From: Marinomonas pontica
Lineage (GTDB): Bacteria > Pseudomonadota > Gammaproteobacteria > Pseudomonadales > Marinomonadaceae
Assembly: GCF_026191375.1 (NCBI RefSeq)
Contig: NZ_JAODTL010000049.1
Coordinates: 1 to 60,667, forward strand
Length of the DNA stretch: 60,667 nt
Reading direction: 5' to 3'
Shown: piece after piece, positions 41,137 to 52,600 of the stretch
Layout: every line of letters starts with the position of its first letter
Position numbering within the stretch: position 1 is the stretch's first letter
The notes under the pieces: generated by a model
What the model was told of the DNA's origin: nothing
Seen by the model: the letters and a program-made list of their open reading frames with translations, nothing else
Databases searched by the model: none
Made by a program: the position numbers and the translations under genes

Positions 41137-43164
41137 GTGTCGCAAGAGTTTCAAGTTGTTTCATCTTATTCGCCTGCGGGTGACCAGCCTAAAGCCATTG
41201 AAAAATTGGTTCGAGGGGTGGAAGCTGGCTTGGCTCATCAAACCCTGCTTGGGGTGACGGGGTCGGGTAAAACCTACACCATTGCCAATGTTATCTCGCA
41301 AGTGAAACGCCCAACCATTGTCATGGCGCACAACAAAACCTTGGCAGCACAGTTATATGGCGAATTTAAAGAGTTTTTCCCTCATAACGCTGTAGAGTAT
41401 TTTGTTTCCTACTACGACTATTACCAACCTGAAGCCTATGTGGCTGCGTCCGATACCTTTATTGAAAAAGACGCCTCGGTCAATGAACACATAGAGCAAA
41501 TGCGGTTGTCAGCGACCAAAGCCTTACTGGAACGCGACGACGTTATTATTGTCGCCACTGTCTCCGCCATATACGGTTTGGGGGATCCGCAATCCTATTT
41601 AAAAATGATGTTGCATCTTGATCGCGGTGACAAAATAGACCAGCGAGATGTCTTGCGTCGTTTGGCTGAACTGCAATACAGCCGCAATGATTTGGTATTG
41701 GAGCGCGGTAATTTTCGTGTTCGCGGCGACGTTATAGAGGTGTTTCCTGCAGACTCTGAAGACACGGCTATTCGTATCGAATTGTTTGATGATGAAGTCG
41801 AAAACTTATCGATGATTGATCCGTTAACCAATAAAACATTGCGAAAAGTGCCCCGTGTGACCATATACCCAAAGACGCATTACGTCACACCACGAGAAAC
41901 AATCGAAGGGGCAATTGACCGTATCAAGGTAGAATTAGACCAGCGACTTGAGCAATTAAAATCCCTTAATAAACTTGTCGAATTGCAGCGTCTTGATCAA
42001 CGAACGCGATACGATTTGGAAATGATGCAAGAGCTAGGTTATTGCTCAGGGATTGAAAACTACTCTCGCTATTTGTCTGGTCGTGAAGAAGGCTCACCGC
42101 CGCCGACGCTATTTGATTATCTGCCGCCTAACGCACTGTTGGTGATCGACGAATCTCACGTGACTGTGTCGCAAATTGGCGCCATGTACAAAGGTGATCG
42201 GTCTCGTAAAGAGAACTTAGTGGAATATGGCTTCCGCTTGCCCTCGGCTCTTGATAATCGTCCAATGCGCTTTGAAGAATGGGAACAAATTAAGCCTCAA
42301 ACCATCTTTGTTTCCGCCACACCGGGGAAATATGAAGAAGAGCATCAAGACTGGGTAGTGGAGCAAATCGTCCGTCCGACTGGGTTGATCGATCCGATTT
42401 TAGACGTTCGCCCAGTCGCTACTCAAGTGGATGATTTACTGTCTGAAATCAACCTGAGGGTTCCTATTGGGGAGCGTGTGCTCGTGACAACGCTGACAAA
42501 GCGTATGGCAGAAGACTTGAGTGACTACCTGAGTGATCATGGTATTCGTGTGCGCTATCTTCATTCAGATATTGATACGGTTGAGCGTGTCGAGATCATT
42601 CGTGATTTACGCTTGGGTGAGTTTGATGTCTTGGTTGGGATCAACTTATTACGGGAAGGTTTAGACATTCCTGAAGTGAGCTTGGTTGCGATTCTCGATG
42701 CGGACAAAGAAGGCTTTTTGCGGTCTGAAAAATCCCTCATCCAGACCATAGGTCGAGCCGCCCGTAACGTGAATGGTAAAGCCATTTTGTACGCGGATCG
42801 GATCACGGGTTCCATGGAACGTGCGATCAGTGAAACTGATCGTCGCCGTGAAAAACAAAAAGCCTACAACGAAGAACATGGTATTACGCCAACCGGTATT
42901 ACAAAATCCGTTGAAGACATCATGGAAGGCGCGTACAACCCTGGCGCAGGCAAGCGTGGCAGCAAGGCGAAAAAAGTCGCCGAGACCGCCAAAGATTACC
43001 AAGTGGAAAGCATGGAAGACGTGGCACAAGTACGTAAAGCTATGATTCAACTGCAAAAAGAAATGATTCAAGCTTCTGAAGAGCTGAAATTCGAACTGGC
43101 GGCGGGTTATCGAGATCAGATTCGCCAGCTACAGAAAAAATTAAAAGACGTTGGAGAGTCCTAG
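41137..43164 (+). CDS. uvrB: Excinuclease ABC subunit B
   Basis: The damage-verifying helicase of nucleotide excision repair. In 675 residues it has Walker [11 protein letters not shown] near 40-49, the beta-hairpin [11 protein letters not shown] that clamps the strand, motif [11 protein letters not shown], motif [11 protein letters not shown], and a C-terminal UVR domain ([27 protein letters not shown]) that binds UvrC. GTG at 41137 gives the family start [20 protein letters not shown]. No convincing LexA box was found in the gap upstream. Confidence 0.96.
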   Translation: MSQEFQVVSSYSPAGDQPKAIEKLVRGVEAGLAHQTLLGVTGSGKTYTIANVISQVKRPTIVMAHNKTLAAQLYGEFKEFFPHNAVEYFVSYYDYYQPEAYVAASDTFIEKDASVNEHIEQMRLSATKALLERDDVIIVATVSAIYGLGDPQSYLKMMLHLDRGDKIDQRDVLRRLAELQYSRNDLVLERGNFRVRGDVIEVFPADSEDTAIRIELFDDEVENLSMIDPLTNKTLRKVPRVTIYPKTHYVTPRETIEGAIDRIKVELDQRLEQLKSLNKLVELQRLDQRTRYDLEMMQELGYCSGIENYSRYLSGREEGSPPPTLFDYLPPNALLVIDESHVTVSQIGAMYKGDRSRKENLVEYGFRLPSALDNRPMRFEEWEQIKPQTIFVSATPGKYEEEHQDWVVEQIVRPTGLIDPILDVRPVATQVDDLLSEINLRVPIGERVLVTTLTKRMAEDLSDYLSDHGIRVRYLHSDIDTVERVEIIRDLRLGEFDVLVGINLLREGLDIPEVSLVAILDADKEGFLRSEKSLIQTIGRAARNVNGKAILYADRITGSMERAISETDRRREKQKAYNEEHGITPTGITKSVEDIMEGAYNPGAGKRGSKAKKVAETAKDYQVESMEDVAQVRKAMIQLQKEMIQASEELKFELAAGYRDQIRQLQKKLKDVGES

Positions 43165-43196
43165 ACCTTAGGTTTGAAAACAAAAAGGAGCCTAAA

Positions 43197-43385
43197 ATGG
43201 CCATCACTTTACGGAATTACAATATAGTCCGCGTTATCGACAACGGCGTGATAGTGAATTGCACCGTCATCGAAATGTGCTATGACTATGCGCTCGTTAA
43301 GTTTAAAGGTAAAAAATACAAAGTGCCGTATGGTTTAATAGACGAAGTGATTGGCCATGAATTGCTCGTTCCAGTTAACGAATAA
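43197..43385 (+). CDS. Small conserved-looking protein of unknown function
   Basis: A 62-residue protein with a good ribosome binding site (AAAAAGGAG, 43183-43191) 32 bases after uvrB. It looks like a compact beta-rich domain: NIVRVIDNGVIVNCTVIEMC, YALVKFKGKKYKVPYGLI, then a short acidic end. No family was recognised. It is the last gene before the tRNA-Val gene and the island, and its codon use resembles the core, so it probably belongs to the chromosome. Confidence 0.6.
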   Translation: MAITLRNYNIVRVIDNGVIVNCTVIEMCYDYALVKFKGKKYKVPYGLIDEVIGHELLVPVNE

Positions 43386-43425
43386 TGGTGTGAAAACAAA
43401 GACTTTAAAAAATACCAACGAGGGC

Positions 43426-43453
43426 TTGTCAAAACCAAACCTCTGCGTATAAT
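43426..43453 (+). promoter_or_regulatory. Promoter of tRNA-Val
   Basis: TTGTCA (43426-43431), a 16-base spacer and a perfect TATAAT (43448-43453). The predicted start is only a few bases before the tRNA at 43468. Confidence 0.75.
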
Positions 43454-43467
43454 AGCCAACACTTTTT

Positions 43468-43544
<77 letters not shown>

Positions 43545-43574
43545 AAATTTATACTTACTCCTCAGTAAGTTACG

Positions 43575-43602
43575 AAAGCCGAACCCAGTGTTCGGCTTTT
43601 TT
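43575..43602 (+). terminator. Terminator of the tRNA-Val transcript
   Basis: AAAGCCGAAC, loop CCAGT, GTTCGGCTTTTTT lies 30 bases after the tRNA end. Confidence 0.88.
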
Positions 43603-43611
43603 GTATCTGAT

Positions 43612-43651
43612 TTTGGCCCATTTTTGTCCCACCTTTGGCCCATTTGTGTCC
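43612..43651 (+). repeat. Two direct repeats of 18 bases with 22-base period
   Basis: TTTGGCCCATTTTTGTCC (43612-43629) and TTTGGCCCATTTGTGTCC (43634-43651) differ at one position. They sit between the tRNA-Val terminator and dptF. Regularly spaced short repeats beside a tRNA attachment site can be arm-type binding sites of a tyrosine integrase; that reading is an inference. Confidence 0.6.
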
Positions 43652-43731
43652 TATTCCTCAAAAATGTAGCAAAATGCATGACCTTTACAGTATAGTAAAA
43701 GAAACTTTTTTTGATTAATAGGGATTAAAAA

Positions 43732-45330
43732 TTGAAATTAGTGGAAGCATTTAGTGTACTTTCAAAGTCTTCGAAATACTCTGTATCAACATTACGCACA
43801 GATAATACTGTAGATGAACTACAAGAGCTAAAAGATCATCTTTATATTACTCCTGATATTCAGACCGAATTTGAAGGTGCATTAGAAGACGCGTTGACAC
43901 GGACGCACACTAATAGCATTATTTGTTTATGTGGAAGCTCAGGAGATGGAAAATCTGAAATCTTGACTCAGCTATACAAAAAATTTTGTAATTCAATCGA
44001 TTTCCATTTAGATGCCACCCATAGTAATAGCCAACACAAATCAGCTATAGACTGTTTAGATGAAAAGTTTGATTTGTTTAAGCTAAGCAACAAACCTTTA
44101 GCTATTGGTATCAACATTGGGATGCTTCAAAAGTATATTAAGCAAGGAAGCAATCGGCATAATGATATCAAAGAGTCTTTTGAAGATTATTTTAAAAATA
44201 GACATATAAAAGGCTTTGTATCAAAAACAGTTAGTTTTTATGATTTCGAATGTTATCCACGATTAAATTTTTCATCTTCCAAAATAACCTCAGATTTCAT
44301 ATCTAAATTTCTAGGTAAACTCACGGAAGAATCACCAAATAACCCTTTCTATAAATGCTACAAATTAGAAAAAAACTCTTACGTTTCGAAAAACTTTCAG
44401 GTTTTATCGTTACCTTCATTTCAAAATAAGTTAATTGAACTATTTGGATTAGCGAGACTTTTAGAAGAGCAATTCCTTATCCCCCGAATTTTCGTGGATT
44501 TTATCTATCAAATATTAACAATGGAAAATGAAAATGGCATTGTTGGAAATGTTTTTACTAAATTTGATAATGAATATAGCCGATGCTTTACGAAATTAGA
44601 TCCGATTAAGTTACGCAGTCAAGTACTAGATAGCTTTTACCTCGAATATACTACTCAAACTTTGTCATCTGTAGTGCAAGATGACATTAACATACTGACA
44701 TCTTTTACTAACTTCATATTAACCCCTGAAGGAATTGTGAGAGCCGCATATCTCTTGGGGGAAGAAACTCTAAAATCATCATTAGCTGATTTCTCAAAAA
44801 AAACATTTTTACAAAAATCGCTCACAAATTACTTGAGTTTAATTAATATATTTCAAAAAAGTGAACTAACGAGTGAAGACGAAGATTTATGTTTAAACAT
44901 TGTAGAAGAGTTAATAGTTAATTCTGCATTGGAATACTCTAATAGACTTTTACCTTTTAAGGTTGATGGCTTTATCGTTAGTAGAAAGCTAAAAGATTAT
45001 TTAATCTGTAACAAGGTGAATATTCAAGCAGACTTAGACTGGATAGAAAGTCATAAATTAAAATCAACAGACATAATCCCAATTCCGCTAATTATAAACA
45101 ATGAACCTGTCTATATATTTAATATTGATCTCAATACAATGATTCAAGCTGTTTTTATCTCGAATGGTTTTAGACCCAACCGTCAAAACTTAGAAACTAT
45201 TGCTAAGTTTGATGAGCTTATTTCACATATTGTAGACCGAACTATAAAAACCGAATCAATGAAATTGATAAGCAATAATAAAACTATTTCTGTTAGTAAA
45301 AATAGAAGTAGATATACAGTTGAGGTATAG
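43732..45330 (+). CDS. dptF: DNA phosphorothioation-dependent restriction protein DptF (DndF)
   Basis: A 532-residue P-loop protein. The nucleotide-binding loop is CLCGSSGDGKSEILTQLY at about residues 64-81. The N-terminal ALEDALTRTHTNSI and the following HLDATHSNSQHKSAIDCLDEKFD are in keeping with DptF. With DptG and DptH it forms the restriction part of the Dnd system, which attacks DNA lacking phosphorothioates. The TTG start has ATAGGGA upstream with a seven-base gap. It is the first gene of a dptF-dptG-dptH run; dptG begins two bases after its stop. The DNA is A/T-rich, unlike the core. Confidence 0.87.
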   Translation: MKLVEAFSVLSKSSKYSVSTLRTDNTVDELQELKDHLYITPDIQTEFEGALEDALTRTHTNSIICLCGSSGDGKSEILTQLYKKFCNSIDFHLDATHSNSQHKSAIDCLDEKFDLFKLSNKPLAIGINIGMLQKYIKQGSNRHNDIKESFEDYFKNRHIKGFVSKTVSFYDFECYPRLNFSSSKITSDFISKFLGKLTEESPNNPFYKCYKLEKNSYVSKNFQVLSLPSFQNKLIELFGLARLLEEQFLIPRIFVDFIYQILTMENENGIVGNVFTKFDNEYSRCFTKLDPIKLRSQVLDSFYLEYTTQTLSSVVQDDINILTSFTNFILTPEGIVRAAYLLGEETLKSSLADFSKKTFLQKSLTNYLSLINIFQKSELTSEDEDLCLNIVEELIVNSALEYSNRLLPFKVDGFIVSRKLKDYLICNKVNIQADLDWIESHKLKSTDIIPIPLIINNEPVYIFNIDLNTMIQAVFISNGFRPNRQNLETIAKFDELISHIVDRTIKTESMKLISNNKTISVSKNRSRYTVEV

Positions 45331-45332
45331 GA

Positions 45333-46658
45333 ATGGAACATATTAGTATTATCGAATCTTCTATTTCAGATGTAAAGAAACTTGTAGAAAACAATAATAG
45401 TTCAGCATATAGCAATGTTGCAGATCAATTCTTACCCATCGGACCTCAGACACTTAAAGATCATAAGTTAGATTGGGATAGAGTTTATCAATCACTTATA
45501 GAAGATTTATTTCAATTATCATTAGGGGAAAGAGATCGAGAGCAGCTAAAAGAAGAAGTGCTAGAGTCTTTTCGAAATAGTAGAGATACCCGTGAGTTAG
45601 TTGATGTATTTGATGAACTTTACCTATCCACAAATGCTATAAATAACATCACGCCATTGGCATACTTGGTGAGCAACAAAGAAACGCTAACATCTAGAAC
45701 CAAAACAATGATAAAAATTGTTCAGGGGTTGTTAATATCACCCTTAAGTGAAAAATTAATATCTAGTGGAAATAACCCGCTTGAGTCATTATTGATAGAA
45801 AAAATTCAACAGCTTTGTAAAACTAAAACCTTCAATGAAGGTAGTATTACCTATTTACCATTTTTAGCTGAAGCATTTTCAAAAGACATTAAAACGCTAA
45901 CAAAAAATCCCAGCTATTTCTTAAGCGAGTTAGAAGGTTTTATAAATATTTATACATTTTTATATTTAACTCAACTAACCAAGCACCTTTGCATTCCCAG
46001 TAATCGATACACAACGCCTACAGCTAAACCTCTTTATTTTATATTAGAAACAGAGAGGGCAAGTAAAGAAAGGCATGAATGTAATCAATATGGGTACGAT
46101 CATTTATTTAGTAAAACAAATGGCATTGCTTTGTATCTTTTTCCTTACTTAGGTTATTTTAGCCAGCTATCACAAGAGCCAAGTTGGAAGTTAATTAATA
46201 GTAGTGATTTTTTTCCTAAAGTAAATCAGCTTAATCAATGTATAGGGCAACTGTTTGATGAGGGTTATAGGCATGAAGATTCACTTCAGGCAGCAGTTAA
46301 CTCCGGCCTTAATTTACAGAAACAAATATTCGAAAAAACATCAAGAAAAGATGCTAATAAGAAAGTCGTTGAAATATTTGAAAAAAAATTCGCAGCTGAG
46401 TTTATTACTGATAGAAAGGCTGCTGGTAAATATTTTGTTTTAAATTCCAATATGTTATTACTGCTTACTAATCTAATTATAAGTGGCTCATTAGAAAGCC
46501 AACTTCTTATTGATGATGTAATTGAAGGCTTTAAAGAACGTGGCATTTGGTTGGATATTATGTCCAAGAAAGCCTTATTGAAATTCTACGAAAATGTAGG
46601 AAATATCGAAAAATTAAGTGACAGCGGGGATGCAGTCTATGTCAAAACTACCATTTGA
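45333..46658 (+). CDS. dptG: DNA phosphorothioation-dependent restriction protein DptG (DndG)
   Basis: A 441-residue, mostly helical protein without recognisable catalytic motifs. The call rests on its place between dptF and dptH, its length, and the N-terminal pattern FLPIGPQTLKDHKLDWDRVY. The biochemical role of DptG within the DptFGH complex is not well defined. Its last 20 bases overlap dptH, so the two are probably made together. Confidence 0.8.
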   Translation: MEHISIIESSISDVKKLVENNNSSAYSNVADQFLPIGPQTLKDHKLDWDRVYQSLIEDLFQLSLGERDREQLKEEVLESFRNSRDTRELVDVFDELYLSTNAINNITPLAYLVSNKETLTSRTKTMIKIVQGLLISPLSEKLISSGNNPLESLLIEKIQQLCKTKTFNEGSITYLPFLAEAFSKDIKTLTKNPSYFLSELEGFINIYTFLYLTQLTKHLCIPSNRYTTPTAKPLYFILETERASKERHECNQYGYDHLFSKTNGIALYLFPYLGYFSQLSQEPSWKLINSSDFFPKVNQLNQCIGQLFDEGYRHEDSLQAAVNSGLNLQKQIFEKTSRKDANKKVVEIFEKKFAAEFITDRKAAGKYFVLNSNMLLLLTNLIISGSLESQLLIDDVIEGFKERGIWLDIMSKKALLKFYENVGNIEKLSDSGDAVYVKTTI

Positions 46659-49600
46659 AGAATTTTTAGCTGGGTTGTTTTGTCAATTTATAACAACGTC
46701 AAATTCAATAGATACTAAATATCATTTTATCAGTTCTAATCCGGCACAATCACTTCAGTTGTATAACGGGTTTAAAAATTTAAACTTTAAACCTCTTGTC
46801 ATTGGAAAATCTACGTTGAATTATATAGAGACTGAAAATGGTAAAAAAATTATTGTCATGTTACACCACCTAGGTGATCAAGATAATAACTCGAATCATG
46901 AAGATTATATTGCTAGCATTAGAGATGCGCTAAATGATGTTGACAATGCAATCTTATTTGTAATCAACAATAGTTCATTAGAGACACTTACATCTACATT
47001 TATCGATGTAAGTTTAAACAATAGTGTATTCACACCTAGATATGTGAATGATGCACTAATAAAACATGGGAAAGGGATTAAAGACGAGTTAATTTTTAAA
47101 TATTTAGTCACTAGCACAGAACGGAAAATTAAAGATCAAAATCTAAGTATTTTTGGTTATGAATCTCTCTATAAATCTATCCATAAAGAAAGAATTGACC
47201 TAAAGGAACATGGATTTTTTCCAGAGCCAAGACTATCAGATATTAGTAATGAAAAAGAACTTAAGAGAGAACTAGATAAAAATGCTATTTTGTCAAAAAT
47301 AATTAGCGGTATAGTACATGACTTTGGAGAAGAACCTGTAGAACTACAAAGACAGCTGGAGGATAAAGGCTTTAGTGAGCGCTTTATTAAAGAACAATTT
47401 ACAGGTAAAAATAAGAATGAATATAAAGACAGAACTTTTTCAGAAATAGAGGCTGAAATTGAACGGAATAAGGATAGAAACTTAGACCTTGTTGATATCG
47501 AGATTAACGGCTCTAAACTCGAAGATTGGAAACGACTTTCTGAGGTAGGATCTGCCAGAAAAAACATATCCTTAATAGGTGAAGTAGCTCCTGGAATTAT
47601 TGAATTAAAGATAAGGATGACAAGAGGAGAGCCTGCACTAAAACAAGACCAAATTACTCTTCATGGTGATTTTAAGAAGAATCAAATTGGCATAAGTACT
47701 ACTAATCATGAGCAACATTCAACACTAAATGTAAAAATAGCATTTGATGGTAAACCTATTTTTCTACAGTTGAAAATTATGCGTCCTTCTCAAAGAGAAT
47801 GCTTTCAATTCAACTGTTGTTTTGTCGAACAGAAAACTTTCTATTTACAAAACTTTTTTGAAAAAATAGAAATTGAAATAAAAAGGAATAAAGGCAAACT
47901 CATTCTTGAAAATGTTCAAGATAAACTATCCCTCAATCCAGAAAACCTTAATGTTCATAACTTTACAGGTTCTGAAAGTGAAATTAATTGTGAGGGTATA
48001 AAAGAAATTAACTTCAAGCAAAGCTATGAAGGAGATATCTTAGGTAATTTTGAGTTAGTTTTAAACGACTACCATTTACCTATTAGCATTACAGGTACAA
48101 AAGTTATTGAAAGTGTCAAATTGCCTAGTCTATTTGATACACAACGAGGCATAGATATATTTGATAATGACAGAATACCTAAATACAAACCATCAAACTC
48201 AAGAGTTATTATCAGTGGAAGAGAGAAGGAGCTTTCTGTAAAAGCAAAAGAACTATGTATTGATGAGTATAAAATCATCAGCGAAGGTGTTTTATATTTT
48301 GATGATGAAACCTCCAACTCGTTGTATCTAAATGATATAGAGAACGACTATCCTAAAGTAGTACAAGCATATAAAACATTATTTTTATGGTTAACAGAAA
48401 ATGAGACTTTATTATCTATTACTAATTGGCCTACTGAACTGCTTAATTTAATTGAAGCTGTACTTCTTAATATTAAAGCTGAATTAGATAGTATTCCTCA
48501 AGAAGCACTAAGCCAAAGAAGCCGTAACTTAATGAAATTAGGAATGATCAAAAAGGGGAGTGAAGAATTTTTTAGTCCTTTCCATCCTGTTTGTTTGTCA
48601 TATGCTCTAGAGTTTGCCAAATTAAGACTTGTAGATAATACAAACTCTTTTATTCATGTACCGCCTACGACTGTTGATAAGTTTAATGCCGCGGGCCTGC
48701 TACCTGTATTATTTGATGAAGGTGAAGGGTTTGTTAGAACGCAAGCATTGAGTAATAACAAACTTTGGTTAGAAGTCGTCCCACAAAAAGACTCTGGAAA
48801 TAACTACATATCATCGTTAGTACAAGAGAAAATTCAAGACTTTGTGACATGCTTTGATATGTTATTTCAACAAAGTGAAGATGCGCCTTTAATTTTAAAC
48901 TCAATAAATAATCAAAGGAACTCACACGTTTTTAAGGGGATTTTAAACTACTATAAAAAAACAAAAGGTAATGCTAAGAAGATACAAGTTAATGTATACG
49001 ATGAGCAATATCATTTCACTGCATTTGAAGAGTTTTCTGAAACAAGAAAAATTGAAGAACTACGTGAATTAGTTCGCTTAAATGGTTCAGATAAAGAAGA
49101 TGTTCTGGATGACCTAATATTAAAAATGAGAAAAAATGTCACTATTCATAAAGTAAGAGAATTTACTGATTATGATTACGCACATTTAAGTTTTTTCAAA
49201 AATAATGAAGAAGTTACTCTGCGATCAAATAATGTAAATGAAGGTAAATCAGGTATTGTATGTAATGGTGTTTTATCTGGTGAAGCTTCTTATTTAGAAA
49301 ATGAAGTTTTCTACACTGGTTTTGGCTTGAAGAATGTAAAAGCAGAGAATATATCTCTTAGTTTAGCCTCCTTATATAACCAGTTACTTTTTGCGTATCG
49401 AGATAAATCGGCTAAATACATAAAAGGTAACGTACCTGTACTTGCAGTTAAAGATACGTTTAGAGATAAATTATCTAAGTCATATGATTCAAGTTTATGG
49501 ACTTGCATCATTGACCCGAAGGTGACTCTAGAATTTTTCGATACCAAAGATACAATATTAATCCACTACGCAGATCAATATACCAACTCAGTAGCTTATG

Positions 49601-52600
49601 ATGCCATAACAGTATCCTCTCGTGTTGGCCTTTATAAAGATTTATTACAAAGCCAATCTGATGAGTTAATTAATTCTTTTAATGCATTAAATGGGCAATG
49701 GTTATTAAGCATTGTTAAAGAATCCGGTAAGAAAAAAACTGAAAACACCAAGAAACAAATAAAGGAAAAGCAAGGGATTGTTGCAGCGTATAAGTTTTTA
49801 TCGAGTCTACTTATCACGAGCGATATTACCTGGATTCCTCTCTCGGTAGGGGAAATGCTTAGAGTCACTGGCAATCTTGGCTTAGAAATTAAAGATAATG
49901 ATTTTTCTGCTCGATTACATAATAAAACTACAGGTGCATTATCTGACGATATTTTGTTTGTGGGAATTAAAAGTGATCAACTTGTATTATTACCCTTAGA
50001 GGTAAAAACTAGAAAGACAGGAACTGATTTTACCAAGGCGGTAAAGCAAACTAAAGCATTAGCCGATCATATGAAGCGCTTACTTGAGCCAAAAACATTT
50101 AAAGGAAAAGTGTATCGTTCGCTATTTATCCAGCAAGTTTTAACTCAAATTGACAAGTTTGAGTTATATAATGTTTTTCCAAAAAGTTATTTTTCAAAAA
50201 TACGTAATAACCCTGACTCTTTATTACAAGGTGATTATGAGATTTGTGACCTATCTAACTATCCGGCAGGTATAGCTCTAGCAGTCAATGAAGGCATGGA
50301 ACGATCTCGAATTGAAAGTGATTTAGATAAAGAAATTAATGTTTTAAAGCTTCGCTTGCCTCATGAATTTGTCAAAATGATCCATGAGAACTCTATAGAA
50401 GAGTTGTCTAATAAATACCAAAAGCTGTCTGATTATCCAGAAATAAGTAAATTAAATTTACTTAAGAGTGAACTGACCACTTTTATCAACCAGCCCTTAG
50501 AAGATAAAGGCTCTGTTGAAGTAACCTATCCTACAAATATTGAAGACAGCACAAATACAACGCCTCAAGATGCTGTAAATAACCAAGCTCTACAAAAGAG
50601 TGTGGCAAAATTTGATTATCCAAATCAGCTAGAAAATATTGTAGAAAAATTATTAAACCTTTTTAAAAAAGATATAAACATTACAGATGTACTATCATTA
50701 AAAGAAAGTGATTTAGAGCATGTTGAAAATTTTGAGTCCTCAGATATTTTATCTTTTTATCGTTTAAAGGAAGCTTTAACAAGTGATAAAACTACAGCTA
50801 ATGTAGAACAACCAGTTATAGATGTCGATTCACCTAAGCTGAGCACCATCAACGTTACTAATGAGTATAGAGCTTTAGTTAATACCCTATTAAAAGAGTT
50901 TGGTGAAAATATAACAGTGAATCAAGTGATGGATATCGGAGTTCCATCACTTGAAAAGATAAATGGTTTTGGGAAAACAAAAGTGAATAGGTTTTTCGAA
51001 TTCACTAACCATTTAAATCAAGGCTCTTTTTCAGTTAGCCTTCAGGAAGATAGCCCACTACAATTAGAGGATTTTGATCTCCCACTAGATGATCTTGAAA
51101 CTTACCTAATTAATGATCTCGAAAGTTATTTTTTACAAAAAAATACACGTGATAATGATGTTTTATCTAGACGCTTAGGTGTCAATTGTACTAGTGAAAC
51201 TCTTGAAGAGATTGGTAAAAGTTATGATATTACGAGGGAAAGAATTAGACAAATTGAATCAAAAGCAAAAAAGAATTTCATCGCTAAATTAAGTATTTCA
51301 CCAAAAGTTATATGGGCAATTACCAAAGCGAACCTTAGCGAGTTAAGGGCACCTTTATTCCCTTCGCTACGAGAGTATTTTAATACAGATAAGAACTTTT
51401 ATTCGTTTTTAGAAGTTTGTTGTGCATTAAATGAAAATGAAATAACAAAAGTTACATCCCCAAACCTCAATAAAGCTGTATTTGAAGAGTTTTGGATATG
51501 GAATAAGTCTCCTGCCAATATTGAAGACTTGTCTTGGTATTTATATGAGAATATGAATATTGAGTTAGCCATAGCTGAAAATCAAATTTCAATTTGGATT
51601 CAGGATGGTATTCTTGAAAGAAATAAAGAAGAGGTTAAACCACGAGCCTTATCAAAAGTCCCAGGAATAACTAATGCATTATTAGACTTTCCAAATGGTG
51701 AGGTATGGGAATCAATACAAAAGCATGCAAATGAAAAGCATCTATCAAGTTCTAAGTTTTTTGTAGATAGATTAGAACCTAATTTAATGCGTGCAACAGA
51801 TAAAGAATATGTATATCAAATAGATCGCGGAACTTATAGGCACATATCTTTCCTAAATCTTAGTGAAGATGATAAGCAACAAATATTAAGTAAAGTTTAT
51901 TCAAAATTGAATGAACATAAGCACTCAGGAAGAAACTCGGTTAACCTTCATGCTGATATATATAAGCCTATAGGCTTTTCTGATGAGTATTTTATAGTAA
52001 GACATATTGTCAGAGCTTTTGGCGAGCCCTTTGGTATTTATTTTAATGGTAAGTCAGGTGCAGATACAGTTAGCTTAGATAGTGAATTTACTCTTGCTTC
52101 TCAAAAGACAGTGTTAGTTGATTTATTTAAAACCTCATTAAAAATGCTTTCTAAAAAGGATGTAGCATCTAAAATCAGGAGTCAGTCAATTGGTCATGCT
52201 TCCTTTTATTTAGATAAGCTGTTAACTGATGGTGTAATCGTCCGCATTGATGAAAGTCATTACGCACATGTAGATAATGCATTTAATGGTGTAGATATAG
52301 AAGGCACACTGGGTTTAGCTTTCGAATATCTTGAAAATGAAACTCGAATTGTTGAAGGTGAAAAAATACAATCACACCTAAATAAGCGCTTGAATAAAGA
52401 GTATAACAAATATTTCTATATTTCCTTGCTAAAAGCTCATTCGATGAGTTTTGATAAGCATTATCACTTTATACAAAATCTTATTTCTAAAAATGATATT
52501 GGATATTCCGGACTATCTGATATTTGCAGAGAAGCATTAGACAACTCTACATCTCGTGAAGAAGCTTTTTTATTAGTAAACGAAAAAGTATGTATCCATA

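Noticed and set aside
43668..43696. Promoter for dptF using TATAGT at 43691-43696
   Set aside because: The -10 is plausible but no -35 element at proper spacing could be supported.
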